DNA from: Chloroflexi bacterium HGW-Chloroflexi-2
GTDB taxonomy: Bacteria; Chloroflexota; Anaerolineae; Anaerolineales; Anaerolineaceae
NCBI GenBank assembly: GCA_002840735.1
Contig: PHBY01000001.1
Location: 186,001 to 250,000 of the forward strand
Direction: 5' to 3'
Length of the DNA stretch: 64,000 nt
Shown here: positions 1 through 6,834 of the stretch, one piece after another
How positions within the stretch are numbered: position 1 is the stretch's first letter
Layout of the letters: each line of letters opens with the position of its first letter
The notes under the pieces: model-generated
What the model was told of the DNA's origin: nothing
Seen by the model: only the letters and a program-made list of their open reading frames with translations
Databases searched by the model: none
Translations under genes and position numbers: made by a program

Positions 1-245
1 ACAGTGGTATCCTGGTTAAGTCTCTCCTGAATTTGCGAAGATTTTTCGATTGGGAGGGCTTCAAAAGCAGCACCACTATGCGATGCAACTTTAGCTACCT
101 GATAACGTGTATCTATAATCGGTTTAAAAACCTGTACTTTTTGACGTGCAATTTCTGCTCTTCTCAGTCTGCGAATCAATTCCTCGGTCTTCCCACAGAA
201 CATTGAACCGCAAATTACTTCGAGAGATCCGGTGTGATGCTTCAT
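1..245 (-). CDS. tdk: Thymidine kinase, 5' part (cut by window edge)
   Basis: This ORF is absent from the supplied track because it runs off the window. Reading the minus strand from the ATG at 245 gives 81 uninterrupted codons. The N-terminus carries a P-loop, [11 protein letters not shown], followed by an Arg-rich helix and the segment [10 protein letters not shown]. This is the usual start of type II (TK1-like) thymidine kinases, which phosphorylate thymidine in the salvage pathway. A GAGGT ribosome-binding site lies a few bases before the ATG. The lid and zinc-ribbon parts of the family lie outside the window. The preceding rpmE terminator implies that tdk has its own promoter, which I could not place with confidence. 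Confidence 0.9.
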   Translation of the reverse strand, partial: MKHHTGSLEVICGSMFCGKTEELIRRLRRAEIARQKVQVFKPIIDTRYQVAKVASHSGAAFEALPIEKSSQIQERLNQDTT

Positions 246-288
246 GATTACCTCGCATTTAAAAATGGCATATACCTATTTTATCTAA

Positions 289-320
289 GAAATAAAAAAG
301 CAGCCTAGAACAGGCTGCTT
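289..320 (-). terminator. Rho-independent terminator after rpmE
   Basis: A perfect 9-bp stem (AAGCAGCCT / AGGCTGCTT) with a 5-nt loop is followed on the minus strand by TTTTTTATTT. It sits about 20 nt past the rpmE stop and separates the L21-L27-L31 unit from tdk. Confidence 0.9.
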
Positions 321-340
321 GATGTAAACCAAAATCTTAA

Positions 341-805
341 TTACTTGGTTGTTTCTGGAACTTCATAACCAAGTGAGCGTAATCGTTTCTTCAGATCGAT
401 TAATGATTTTCGACCAAAGCCATCGACTGCCAATAATGCTTCGTCACCTTTTTGTAGTAAATCAAAAATCTGACCAACATTGGTTAACTCTGCTTTAAGT
501 AAAGCATCGGTTGCACGATTTCCCAATTCCAATTCAGCAACGGGTCGATCCAAAGATGTTTTGGATTCTTCGCGTTCTTTTTTGGTTTCGATGTACTCCT
601 GGCGAGCTTGTAATCGTTTGTAGAAGCGATCAACCTGACCTTCAATATCGATAATTCGTTGCTGCTGTCCGGTAAAAAATGGATGACATGCAGAACAAAC
701 TTCGGTTCTGATTTCTTTGCGAGTAGAACCAGTTTTCCAGGTGTTTCCACAGGCACAGGTTACTACTGCATCCGGATAATATTTCGGATGAATTTCTTTT
801 TTCAT
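341..805 (-). CDS. rpmE: Ribosomal protein L31 fused to an RNAP alpha-CTD-like domain
   Basis: Residues 1-50 are a zinc-type bL31, a protein of the 50S central protuberance. They contain the CxC pair (C17, C19) and CxxC pair (C37, C40) and the typical ending HPFFTGQQ. A charged helical linker (about 50-85) leads to residues 86-150, which align without gaps to the RNA polymerase alpha C-terminal domain. They start [12 protein letters not shown] and end [13 protein letters not shown]. The positions matching E. coli alpha R265, G296, K298 and S299 are kept (R97, G131, K133, S134); N268 reads Asp. Ordinary L31 is about 70-80 aa, so this is a genuine two-domain protein of 154 aa. It is the last gene of an rplU-rpmA-rpmE unit, with AGGAAGG before the start. 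Whether the extra domain binds DNA, rRNA or polymerase partners is unknown. Confidence 0.9.
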   Translation of the reverse strand: MKKEIHPKYYPDAVVTCACGNTWKTGSTRKEIRTEVCSACHPFFTGQQQRIIDIEGQVDRFYKRLQARQEYIETKKEREESKTSLDRPVAELELGNRATDALLKAELTNVGQIFDLLQKGDEALLAVDGFGRKSLIDLKKRLRSLGYEVPETTK

Positions 806-835
806 TGTCTTTGACCTTCCTGAAATATGCTACTT

Positions 836-861
836 CCGTTTCTTCTTGTGCGAAAAAACGG
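836..861 (-). promoter_or_regulatory. Stem-loop between rpmA and rpmE
   Basis: On the transcript strand, CCGTTTTTTC pairs with GAAGAAACGG (10 bp including one G-U) around a 6-nt loop. It lies just after the rpmA stop and about 30 nt before the rpmE start. No U-tract follows, so it is not a classical terminator. It could be a processing, stability or autoregulatory element for L31. Confidence 0.35.
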
Positions 862-871
862 GTAACAAAAT

Positions 872-1138
872 TTAAAGCTGAGCTTCAGCGGGTAGAACAT
901 TTACACGCTTGCGGCCATCCGGTAGAGACTCAAAAACAACGACACCTTCAATCGTTGCAAATAATGTATCATCACTACCACGACCAACATTTTGTCCGGG
1001 TTTGATGCGTGTTCCACGCTGCCGCACAAGTATGTTTCCAGAAATTACTTTCTGACCAGCATATTTTTTAACACCAAGTCGTTGTGCATTACTATCACGA
1101 CCATTGCGACTTGATCCGCCACCTTTTTTATGTGCCAT
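872..1138 (-). CDS. rpmA: 50S ribosomal protein L27
   Basis: An 88-residue bL27, which reaches into the peptidyl transferase centre of the 50S subunit. The start [16 protein letters not shown] and the segment [18 protein letters not shown] are diagnostic. The N-terminus is the mature type, without the cleavable extension found in Firmicutes. The gene lies 5 nt downstream of rplU, the usual L21-L27 order, and is almost certainly co-transcribed with it. Confidence 0.97.
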   Translation of the reverse strand: MAHKKGGGSSRNGRDSNAQRLGVKKYAGQKVISGNILVRQRGTRIKPGQNVGRGSDDTLFATIEGVVVFESLPDGRKRVNVLPAEAQL

Positions 1139-1143
1139 AATAT

Positions 1144-1461
1144 CTACTCCAACTCAATCGAATTAACCATCAAACGGGTATATTGTTGGCGATGGCCGGT
1201 CTTTACCCGAATGCGTTTCTTGGGTCGATACTTAAAGACAACAATCTTTGGACCCTTGACATGGGAAACTACTGTTGTTTTTACTTTTGCCCCATTCAAT
1301 TCTGGAGCACCGACCTTTACCTCATCACCATCAACAAACAGTAAAACCTGTTCTATATCAACCTGTTCGCCGACTTCTACGGGCAAGAGATCCACTTCTA
1401 TTGCGGTCCCTTCGACGGCCTTGTATTGTTTGCCGCCACTTTCGACAATTGCGTACTTCAT
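1144..1461 (-). CDS. rplU: 50S ribosomal protein L21
   Basis: A 105-residue bL21, an early-assembly 23S rRNA-binding protein. The start [15 protein letters not shown] and the C-terminal [12 protein letters not shown] segment are family hallmarks, and the length is normal. It is the first gene of rplU-rpmA-rpmE, reads from a near-perfect promoter about 110 nt upstream, and has a structured leader. A GGAGAGAG ribosome-binding site precedes the ATG. Confidence 0.97.
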   Translation of the reverse strand: MKYAIVESGGKQYKAVEGTAIEVDLLPVEVGEQVDIEQVLLFVDGDEVKVGAPELNGAKVKTTVVSHVKGPKIVVFKYRPKKRIRVKTGHRQQYTRLMVNSIELE

Positions 1462-1505
1462 TTATCTCTCTCCATCTTCACTTCACCATGGATCCCGCGA
1501 ACGTA

Positions 1506-1572
1506 TGACGCCGAAATATGGGGAAGCTGGATTTACATTTATTTACCCCAGCTTTTGCTGGGGTTAGCGTCA
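1506..1572 (-). promoter_or_regulatory. Structured 5' leader of rplU, candidate r-protein leader
   Basis: Just downstream of the rplU promoter the transcript can form a perfect hairpin ACCCCAGC-aaaa-GCTGGGGT (1545-1564). It is enclosed by a long-range TGACGC/GCGTCA pair (1567-1572 with 1506-1511). The segment AAGCTGG of the hairpin is also complementary to CCAGCTT downstream, so two exclusive folds are possible. That arrangement is typical of autoregulatory ribosomal protein leaders. The specific ligand (L21 or L27) is inference. Confidence 0.5.
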
Positions 1573-1575
1573 GAT

Positions 1576-1604
1576 ATTATACAGGCATCATGAAAAGCTG
1601 TCAA
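1576..1604 (-). promoter_or_regulatory. Sigma-70-type promoter of the rplU operon
   Basis: On the minus strand TTGACA (1599-1604) and TATAAT (1576-1581) are separated by exactly 17 nt. Both hexamers match consensus perfectly. The predicted start, near 1569, gives a leader of about 108 nt. Confidence 0.9.
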
Positions 1605-1605
1605 C

Positions 1606-1667
1606 GTTTACGTTTCTACTGTTTACGTTTCTACAAGGGGAAATTTCTACTTTGCCTTGACTCGTTT
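1606..1667 (-). repeat. Direct repeats directly upstream of the rplU -35 box
   Basis: Three copies of a 14-mer, GTTTAC[G/A]TTTCTAC as read on the + strand, lie at 1606-1619, 1621-1634 and 1654-1667. A partial copy, ATTTCTAC, lies at 1643-1650. In transcript orientation they read GTAGAAAYGTAAAC and end one base before TTGACA. They could be activator sites or an UP-like element. They are too short and too irregularly spaced to be a CRISPR array. Confidence 0.7.
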
Positions 1668-1697
1668 ACATTTCTACGATGACCAATCTCATTCATT

Positions 1698-3602
1698 CTA
1701 TTTACGAGTCGGACGTAATTTACGAAAATCTCCATCACGAATTGTAGTTCCTTTTGCATCCAGGTGTTCCAGAAAGGCTAAAGCATATTTTCTGGATGTT
1801 TGAAACTTATCTCTGAATTCAGCTACGGTCAGAGAGCCAGAGAGTTCAATCTTTTCAATAACCCAATTTTCCATTTTTTGGTAATTTTCACTTAAGAAAG
1901 CCACATCATTTCCGACTGAAATGAGCATATTTTCAGCCTGTAAATAATTCATGATTTCCTCACCATATAACTCATTGCTCTCTTTTATACTGGGTGTTGA
2001 AAAAGGTGAATCCGAAAATGCTTTGATTATAGAAAGTTTAGCTTTTACCTGAGAAGGGTTAAGATTGGGAGCATAATCCTTCAAGCGGATAAAATTTCCA
2101 TGTAACTCGACAAAATTAATCTCCTGAAATATATTTAGAACGGCGATGAACACAGCTTGCTCCAATTTCAGCTTACTTTTTAGCTCCTCCTTAGGTATGC
2201 CAGCTCGTAAGTTGAACTGGTTATGATAATTCTCCAACAGCAGGGTAGTTTTATTTTTCTTGTCATTAAACCAGATCGACGAACAAATCAATATATTTGG
2301 TTTTTGAAATACATCCCCATTTTCCAATTGAAAAATCTGTTTTTCTTCTACGAGATTTTTCCAGAAATCTTTGATTACAGATGACTCTAATTTTGCTTTT
2401 TTACTAACAGTTTCAAAAGAACCGAACCCAACATCCTGAATTGCCTGCAGAAAAATTTCATCCGGGGTACCTTCTAAATATGCAACAAGTTGTTTAATCA
2501 CTTCCTGTGAATATCTTTTATGCCTTCGGGGAGGGTTAGGATTAACAATCATTCCTCCTCCAATGGTTTCTCCGGGAGACGGAATACGGATGATAAATCG
2601 ATCACCTCGAACACCAACAATTGGTATTACTGGTTCAATTTGCACCCATCCATTTTCTCCTGGTTTGATCTCATCTTTTCCCAAAACGCGAATTCGGGAT
2701 AATACCTCTGAAGCACCAATAAATAACTTTACAGTCTGATTATGTTTTATTGAGAAGTTTGAAGAAGATAGTATTCTTAAACTTGCATCAAATCGTTGTG
2801 TGGGCTGATATTTGTTCACACTTGCCAGAACCTGGCCACGTTGAATCTCATCAACATTGATTCCTGAGAGGTTAACCGCTGTTCTACTTCCCGGAGAAGC
2901 AATTTTTTCATTCTTTTTGTGTGTTTGCAATCCTCGGATCCGAACTTTGTTCCCGTTTGGTAATAATTCTACTTCCTGACCAACTTGCAAACTCCCATCT
3001 AAAAGTGTTCCTGTCACGATTGTTCCAAAACCTGTGATTGAGAAAACCCTATCAATTGGAAGTCTTGCTCGTCCAAAGTCAGGTTTTGGATCAACTGTCG
3101 CTAATAATTCTTGTAATGTATGAATTAATTGGTCAATTCCTGCTTTTGTGTGTGCTGAAACTCGTATTAAATTTGCATTTTCAAGAATTGTGTTTTTTGT
3201 TGCATCTCGAATATCCATTTCCACCAGATCAAGCCAGTCAGGATCATCAATCAAATCAATTTTTGTCAGAACGATAATCCCGTTTTTCACCTGCAATAAA
3301 TCCAAAATTGCCAGGTGTTCTTTTGTCTGTGGCATCACCCCTTCATCAGCAGCTATGACGAACAGGGCTGCGTCAATTCCCCCTACACCAGACAGCATGT
3401 TCTCTATAAAATCTCGATGACCTGGAACATCAACAATTCCTAATTCTTCTCCATTGGGTAATGTAAGCCAGGCAAATCCCAGATCAATTGTCATTTGCCG
3501 TAATTTTTCTTCCTTGAGACGATCTGGATGCATACCGGTAAGGGCACTAATTAATGTCGATTTCCCATGGTCAACATGGCCTGCAGTCCCAATGACATAC
3601 AT
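1698..3602 (-). CDS. selB: Selenocysteine-specific elongation factor SelB
   Basis: A 634-residue translational GTPase that delivers Sec-tRNA to UGA codons carrying a SECIS element. The G domain starts GTAGHVDHGKST (P-loop, residues 6-16), followed by DVPGHRDFIENM and TKIDLID. EF-Tu-like beta-barrel domains follow, then a C-terminal winged-helix array ending TSRKYALAFLEHLDAKGTT, the SelB-type SECIS-binding end. The length matches bacterial SelB (about 615-640 aa). The gene starts 3 nt after the coiled-coil gene. selA is 57 kb away in the same window, so the organism probably makes selenoproteins. No selC tRNA or selD is seen. Confidence 0.95.
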   Translation of the reverse strand: MYVIGTAGHVDHGKSTLISALTGMHPDRLKEEKLRQMTIDLGFAWLTLPNGEELGIVDVPGHRDFIENMLSGVGGIDAALFVIAADEGVMPQTKEHLAILDLLQVKNGIIVLTKIDLIDDPDWLDLVEMDIRDATKNTILENANLIRVSAHTKAGIDQLIHTLQELLATVDPKPDFGRARLPIDRVFSITGFGTIVTGTLLDGSLQVGQEVELLPNGNKVRIRGLQTHKKNEKIASPGSRTAVNLSGINVDEIQRGQVLASVNKYQPTQRFDASLRILSSSNFSIKHNQTVKLFIGASEVLSRIRVLGKDEIKPGENGWVQIEPVIPIVGVRGDRFIIRIPSPGETIGGGMIVNPNPPRRHKRYSQEVIKQLVAYLEGTPDEIFLQAIQDVGFGSFETVSKKAKLESSVIKDFWKNLVEEKQIFQLENGDVFQKPNILICSSIWFNDKKNKTTLLLENYHNQFNLRAGIPKEELKSKLKLEQAVFIAVLNIFQEINFVELHGNFIRLKDYAPNLNPSQVKAKLSIIKAFSDSPFSTPSIKESNELYGEEIMNYLQAENMLISVGNDVAFLSENYQKMENWVIEKIELSGSLTVAEFRDKFQTSRKYALAFLEHLDAKGTTIRDGDFRKLRPTRK

Positions 3603-3605
3603 TAC

Positions 3606-4787
3606 TTATGATCTCTTCGTGTCAAAATTATCAGTAAAATCTGCATTTACCTCTTTGATAAATTTAAATAAAGATTGCAATGATCTCTCATTCGATTGTA
3701 CAATGAGATTGGTTAGGTCATTTAGCTCTTGAGAAATCTCTTCTAATTGCAATAACCTGTTTTCAAATTTTTCAAAGATACGATTGGTTTCCTGATATTG
3801 TTCATCTTGAGAGATCATATAATTTGACCAACGTTTTTGATCATCGGCCTTGAATGAAATCCAATCCTGTCGCATGCGATCTTCTACCAGACGTTGCATT
3901 TCGGTAATTTCATTTATTCGTCGTTCAAATTTCTGCGTTATCTCTTCAAAAGCAGCTTGCGAATGTCGTATTGCCCTCTGTGTTGCATCCAAAGTTTGCA
4001 ATTGTTCATCGAGATTAATAGCCTGGTTACTGATCACCTCAAATCGTGATTGCCATTCTTTCCAGACCCGATCTCGTTCTACCTGTAACATATTATTTTT
4101 TTCAATAAAAGCTACCTGGGATTGTTTCCGTTCAGTTTCAGAACTTAATATTTCATTTTGACGCATTTCTATTTTTCGTAAATTTTCAGTCGCTAAATCG
4201 ATTTTCCCTCTTTGCTCTTCAATCCTTTTGCGGGTTGAAGAAATTTCACCCTGTAAATCAAGGATCCTTTTTGAATCCTGACGAACATTTTCCTCTAGAA
4301 TCTTATGGGAACGGTGGTATTCATCATCAGATCGTTTAATCTCTAAAATCTTTTTATCAAATTCACCGATTAACTTGATTAACCGGTGTTCTTCTTCTTC
4401 ACGTGCTTTAATGTCTTTTTTCATTTCTGGCAAAACTTCCATAGCTTTGCGAACATTAGCGATTGAGGCATTCAATGATTCCTGATCAGCTAACCTGATT
4501 TTTTCAATTTCTCTATCTTTTTCAATTCTTTGTTTTTCAATGCTTTCAACCGCTCTGGTATATTCAACCCGAATTTGGGAAATTGCAGCATCAATTGTTT
4601 CAAACCTGGATGAGATTGTTTTTAATCGATTTAACTCGTTTGAAATTTCACGGATTTCTTGAAGAAGCGAAGTATTGTTTCCTTCAACTTTTCGTAATCG
4701 ATCATCTAAAGACGCAATGATTAACTTATCTTTTCTGCGTTCTTCGTCTAACCATTCTACACGCTTGAGTAATTGTTCAAAATCCAT
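3606..4787 (-). CDS. Long coiled-coil protein of unknown function
   Basis: I do not recognise a family. The 393 residues are almost continuously charged heptads rich in Glu, Lys, Arg, Gln and Ile (for example the segments beginning RVEWLDEERRKDK and EIREISNELNRL). There is no signal peptide, membrane segment or nucleotide-binding motif. The last 60 residues look like a second helical bundle. A GGAG ribosome-binding site precedes the ATG. The gene lies 3 nt before selB and after the complex-I-like genes, so it is probably transcribed with selB. A cytoplasmic scaffold or structural role is possible but unsupported. Confidence 0.75.
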   Translation of the reverse strand: MDFEQLLKRVEWLDEERRKDKLIIASLDDRLRKVEGNNTSLLQEIREISNELNRLKTISSRFETIDAAISQIRVEYTRAVESIEKQRIEKDREIEKIRLADQESLNASIANVRKAMEVLPEMKKDIKAREEEEHRLIKLIGEFDKKILEIKRSDDEYHRSHKILEENVRQDSKRILDLQGEISSTRKRIEEQRGKIDLATENLRKIEMRQNEILSSETERKQSQVAFIEKNNMLQVERDRVWKEWQSRFEVISNQAINLDEQLQTLDATQRAIRHSQAAFEEITQKFERRINEITEMQRLVEDRMRQDWISFKADDQKRWSNYMISQDEQYQETNRIFEKFENRLLQLEEISQELNDLTNLIVQSNERSLQSLFKFIKEVNADFTDNFDTKRS

Positions 4788-4828
4788 CTATTTGCTCCAT
4801 AAGGATCTTCTGGCTTTGTATTGCAAAA

Positions 4829-4863
4829 ATTATACCATTCAGAAAAATTGTTTACGTTTTCTA
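4829..4863 (-). promoter_or_regulatory. Tentative promoter of the coiled-coil-selB unit with an rplU-type motif
   Basis: TATAAT (4829-4834) lies about 40 nt before the coiled-coil ATG. No good -35 hexamer is present, but 15 nt upstream is TAGAAAACGTAAAC (4850-4863). That is close to the GTAGAAACGTAAAC repeats at the rplU promoter. The motif includes the TAG stop of the upstream gene, so chance cannot be excluded. Confidence 0.4.
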
Positions 4864-6258
4864 TTTCAAATTAGCAAAGGCAGATAATATTTCCAAAAAT
4901 GGATTCAAGACTACACTCGGGAAAATTCCCATGATGATTAATAAAACTATACCAATTGAAAAATATATCTTTTGTAATAATGATTCGGATTCGATTTCGT
5001 TTTCATTATGACGGGTAGAGAAGATGATTGCCAAAAACCTGAATCCAGCAACAAATAATCCAAAAAGGCCAATGGATACAAAAATTAATGGAGTAATTGT
5101 TAGCTGACTCAATCCAATTAATATGGGTAATTTTGTTGGGAAGCCAGGTAATAATGGAAGACCGGAAAAAGTGAACCATCCAACGAGAAATCCAAGCACG
5201 GCAAATGTAGATTGATAATACACACCGTGAAATGAATCAAAATCTATATTTAATTCTTTATTTTTCCATATCGAAATCGCTAATGTACAGATCGCAATTC
5301 CAATAATTCTTGGAATCATTATTAATATGTAGGATTGCCACCCAATAACCTGGTTCAAACTTATAGCTAATAAAGAAAATCCGATTTCGACCATTACCGC
5401 ATATCCGACTAATCTTGTTAATTCACGTTGAAATGCAGCAAAAAGCCCTCCTAAAACAATCATTACAATACCTAAAATCTGGCATATTGTTAAAAGTAGT
5501 GTCTCTTCTCTCAGCCAGCTAAAAGTATTAAAAAAATCCAGGAAAAAAATGAATATAGTTGTAGGAATCATACTGAAAATGAATCCAGCAGAATATGGAT
5601 GACCGTCTCTGGCCAATAATGGTACCCAGGTGTGAAATGGAAAAATAGCCAGCCACAAACCTAAGCCAATGGCTAACAAAACTCCTGCTTGATAATAAGC
5701 AGCCTGACTATCCACACTGGTTGGTGCGACTTCGAATCCCCAACCAGCGAATAAAATAAATGGAACTGCTAGTGTTTGAAATACCAGATATCTAATAATA
5801 CCCTGCTTGACTGGTTGACCTCGCTGGAAAAATATTGGGATACTGATGAGAACTGCAATTTCTATAATTAAGGCTGCATATAAAAAAGGTTGTACAGACA
5901 ATGCAGCAACGAACAGAGTAATTATTACGAGTACATTAGGAACAAAGAAACTATTGGTCCCGGAAATTCTGGAGCCGAAAATCCAAAATGCGCACATTGA
6001 ATACAAAAGTGCAACAATCAAGCGTTCACTATCTGTTATAACAAAATTTCTTCCAAGTATCGTAAATGTAGATGAGATTTCCAATGATATGGGACCAAGA
6101 GGAAATACACTTTCTATTTTAAAAGTTAATGCTAATAAAGCTAAAAACGCACTGATTCCACCACCGATTATTAAAGTTAATAACCGATTTCCCCTTATGA
6201 TGAAGAGCATTAAAGAAAAAATCAATGGTATGCCAATCCAGATTAATGGGGCGCTCAA
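4861..6258 (-). CDS. Complex-I/Mrp-like proton-translocating membrane subunit (NuoN/M-like)
   Basis: A 465-residue polytopic membrane protein with about 14 hydrophobic helices. The segment FPFHTWVPLLARDGHPYSAG matches the signature after TM7 of the NuoL/M/N and MrpA/D family. A TM5 glutamate is present (E133 in LIIEIAVL). The position of the essential TM7 lysine, just before PFH, appears to be Trp (W202). The start is TTG at 6258, overlapping the upstream stop as TTGA and preceded by AAGGAG. It is the last of three linked membrane genes. No NADH-, hydrogen- or formate-oxidising module is nearby, so its partner and ion are unknown. Confidence 0.8.
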   Translation of the reverse strand: MSAPLIWIGIPLIFSLMLFIIRGNRLLTLIIGGGISAFLALLALTFKIESVFPLGPISLEISSTFTILGRNFVITDSERLIVALLYSMCAFWIFGSRISGTNSFFVPNVLVIITLFVAALSVQPFLYAALIIEIAVLISIPIFFQRGQPVKQGIIRYLVFQTLAVPFILFAGWGFEVAPTSVDSQAAYYQAGVLLAIGLGLWLAIFPFHTWVPLLARDGHPYSAGFIFSMIPTTIFIFFLDFFNTFSWLREETLLLTICQILGIVMIVLGGLFAAFQRELTRLVGYAVMVEIGFSLLAISLNQVIGWQSYILIMIPRIIGIAICTLAISIWKNKELNIDFDSFHGVYYQSTFAVLGFLVGWFTFSGLPLLPGFPTKLPILIGLSQLTITPLIFVSIGLFGLFVAGFRFLAIIFSTRHNENEIESESLLQKIYFSIGIVLLIIMGIFPSVVLNPFLEILSAFANLK

Positions 6259-6833
6259 ACGATTTCTCCTTCTTCTTGTTGAATAAAAAGGACTCCAACC
6301 AAAGCGATACCTAATGTAATAATAACCAGAAATCCTGCCACTAAAACTGATTGTTCTACTCCAGCATAAAGAACCTCAAAGCCGGAGAAAGCTGTTAAAA
6401 GTCCAAATATAATTCGTACCGGTCTGGTGGACATCCCGATTTGCAGAATGCCCATAATGATAAGAAGCACGCCTCCCCATAACAGTGAATCAGGTATTGG
6501 TAATTTTATTTTTAAACTTTGCATTATGGAAAAACTAAAAATCCAGATAATCATGACGATAACAAATTTAAATCTTTGTTCTACTTTATTGTCTTCAACC
6601 AATAATTCGGAATCTTCCTTAACTGCTGAGCCAAGGATCGCACCAGCCATCCAGCCAGCGATTAATTTAATGACTGCCAGGCCTGTCGGCCAGACTTGCA
6701 GGACCATCCAAAAGACCGACACATATATAGCAGCCATTGCGAGGATATTCCAACGCCATTTTTTTTTAATGAACAGAATTAAAGAAGACAATCCTGCTAA
6801 TAAAACCGGGAGAATATCAATGAGGGAATTCAT
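6255..6833 (-). CDS. Small membrane protein, possible NuoJ/NuoK-like subunit
   Basis: This 192-residue protein has about six hydrophobic segments. The C-terminal half (QIGMSTRPVRIIFGLLTAFSG onward) has the size and spacing of a NuoK/MrpC-like three-helix unit. The N-terminal half has an acidic loop near residues 70-85. I see no decisive motif, so the assignment leans on its place between two NuoL/M/N-like genes, with a 4-nt overlap downstream and a 1-nt gap upstream. Annotating it as a plain hypothetical membrane protein would also be fair. Confidence 0.55.
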   Translation of the reverse strand: MNSLIDILPVLLAGLSSLILFIKKKWRWNILAMAAIYVSVFWMVLQVWPTGLAVIKLIAGWMAGAILGSAVKEDSELLVEDNKVEQRFKFVIVMIIWIFSFSIMQSLKIKLPIPDSLLWGGVLLIIMGILQIGMSTRPVRIIFGLLTAFSGFEVLYAGVEQSVLVAGFLVIITLGIALVGVLFIQQEEGEIV

Positions 6834-6834
6834 T

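Noticed and set aside
1130-1567. 145-aa plus-strand ORF over rplU
   Set aside because: It is antisense to a confirmed ribosomal protein gene and to its leader.
1606-1667. Possible small CRISPR array
   Set aside because: The repeats are only 14 bp, spacing is irregular (1 to about 20 nt) and there is no cas gene; the position at a -35 box fits a promoter element.
5846-6286. 146-aa plus-strand ORF
   Set aside because: It lies fully antisense to the NuoN-like gene, has no ribosome-binding site or family motif, and is a shadow ORF.
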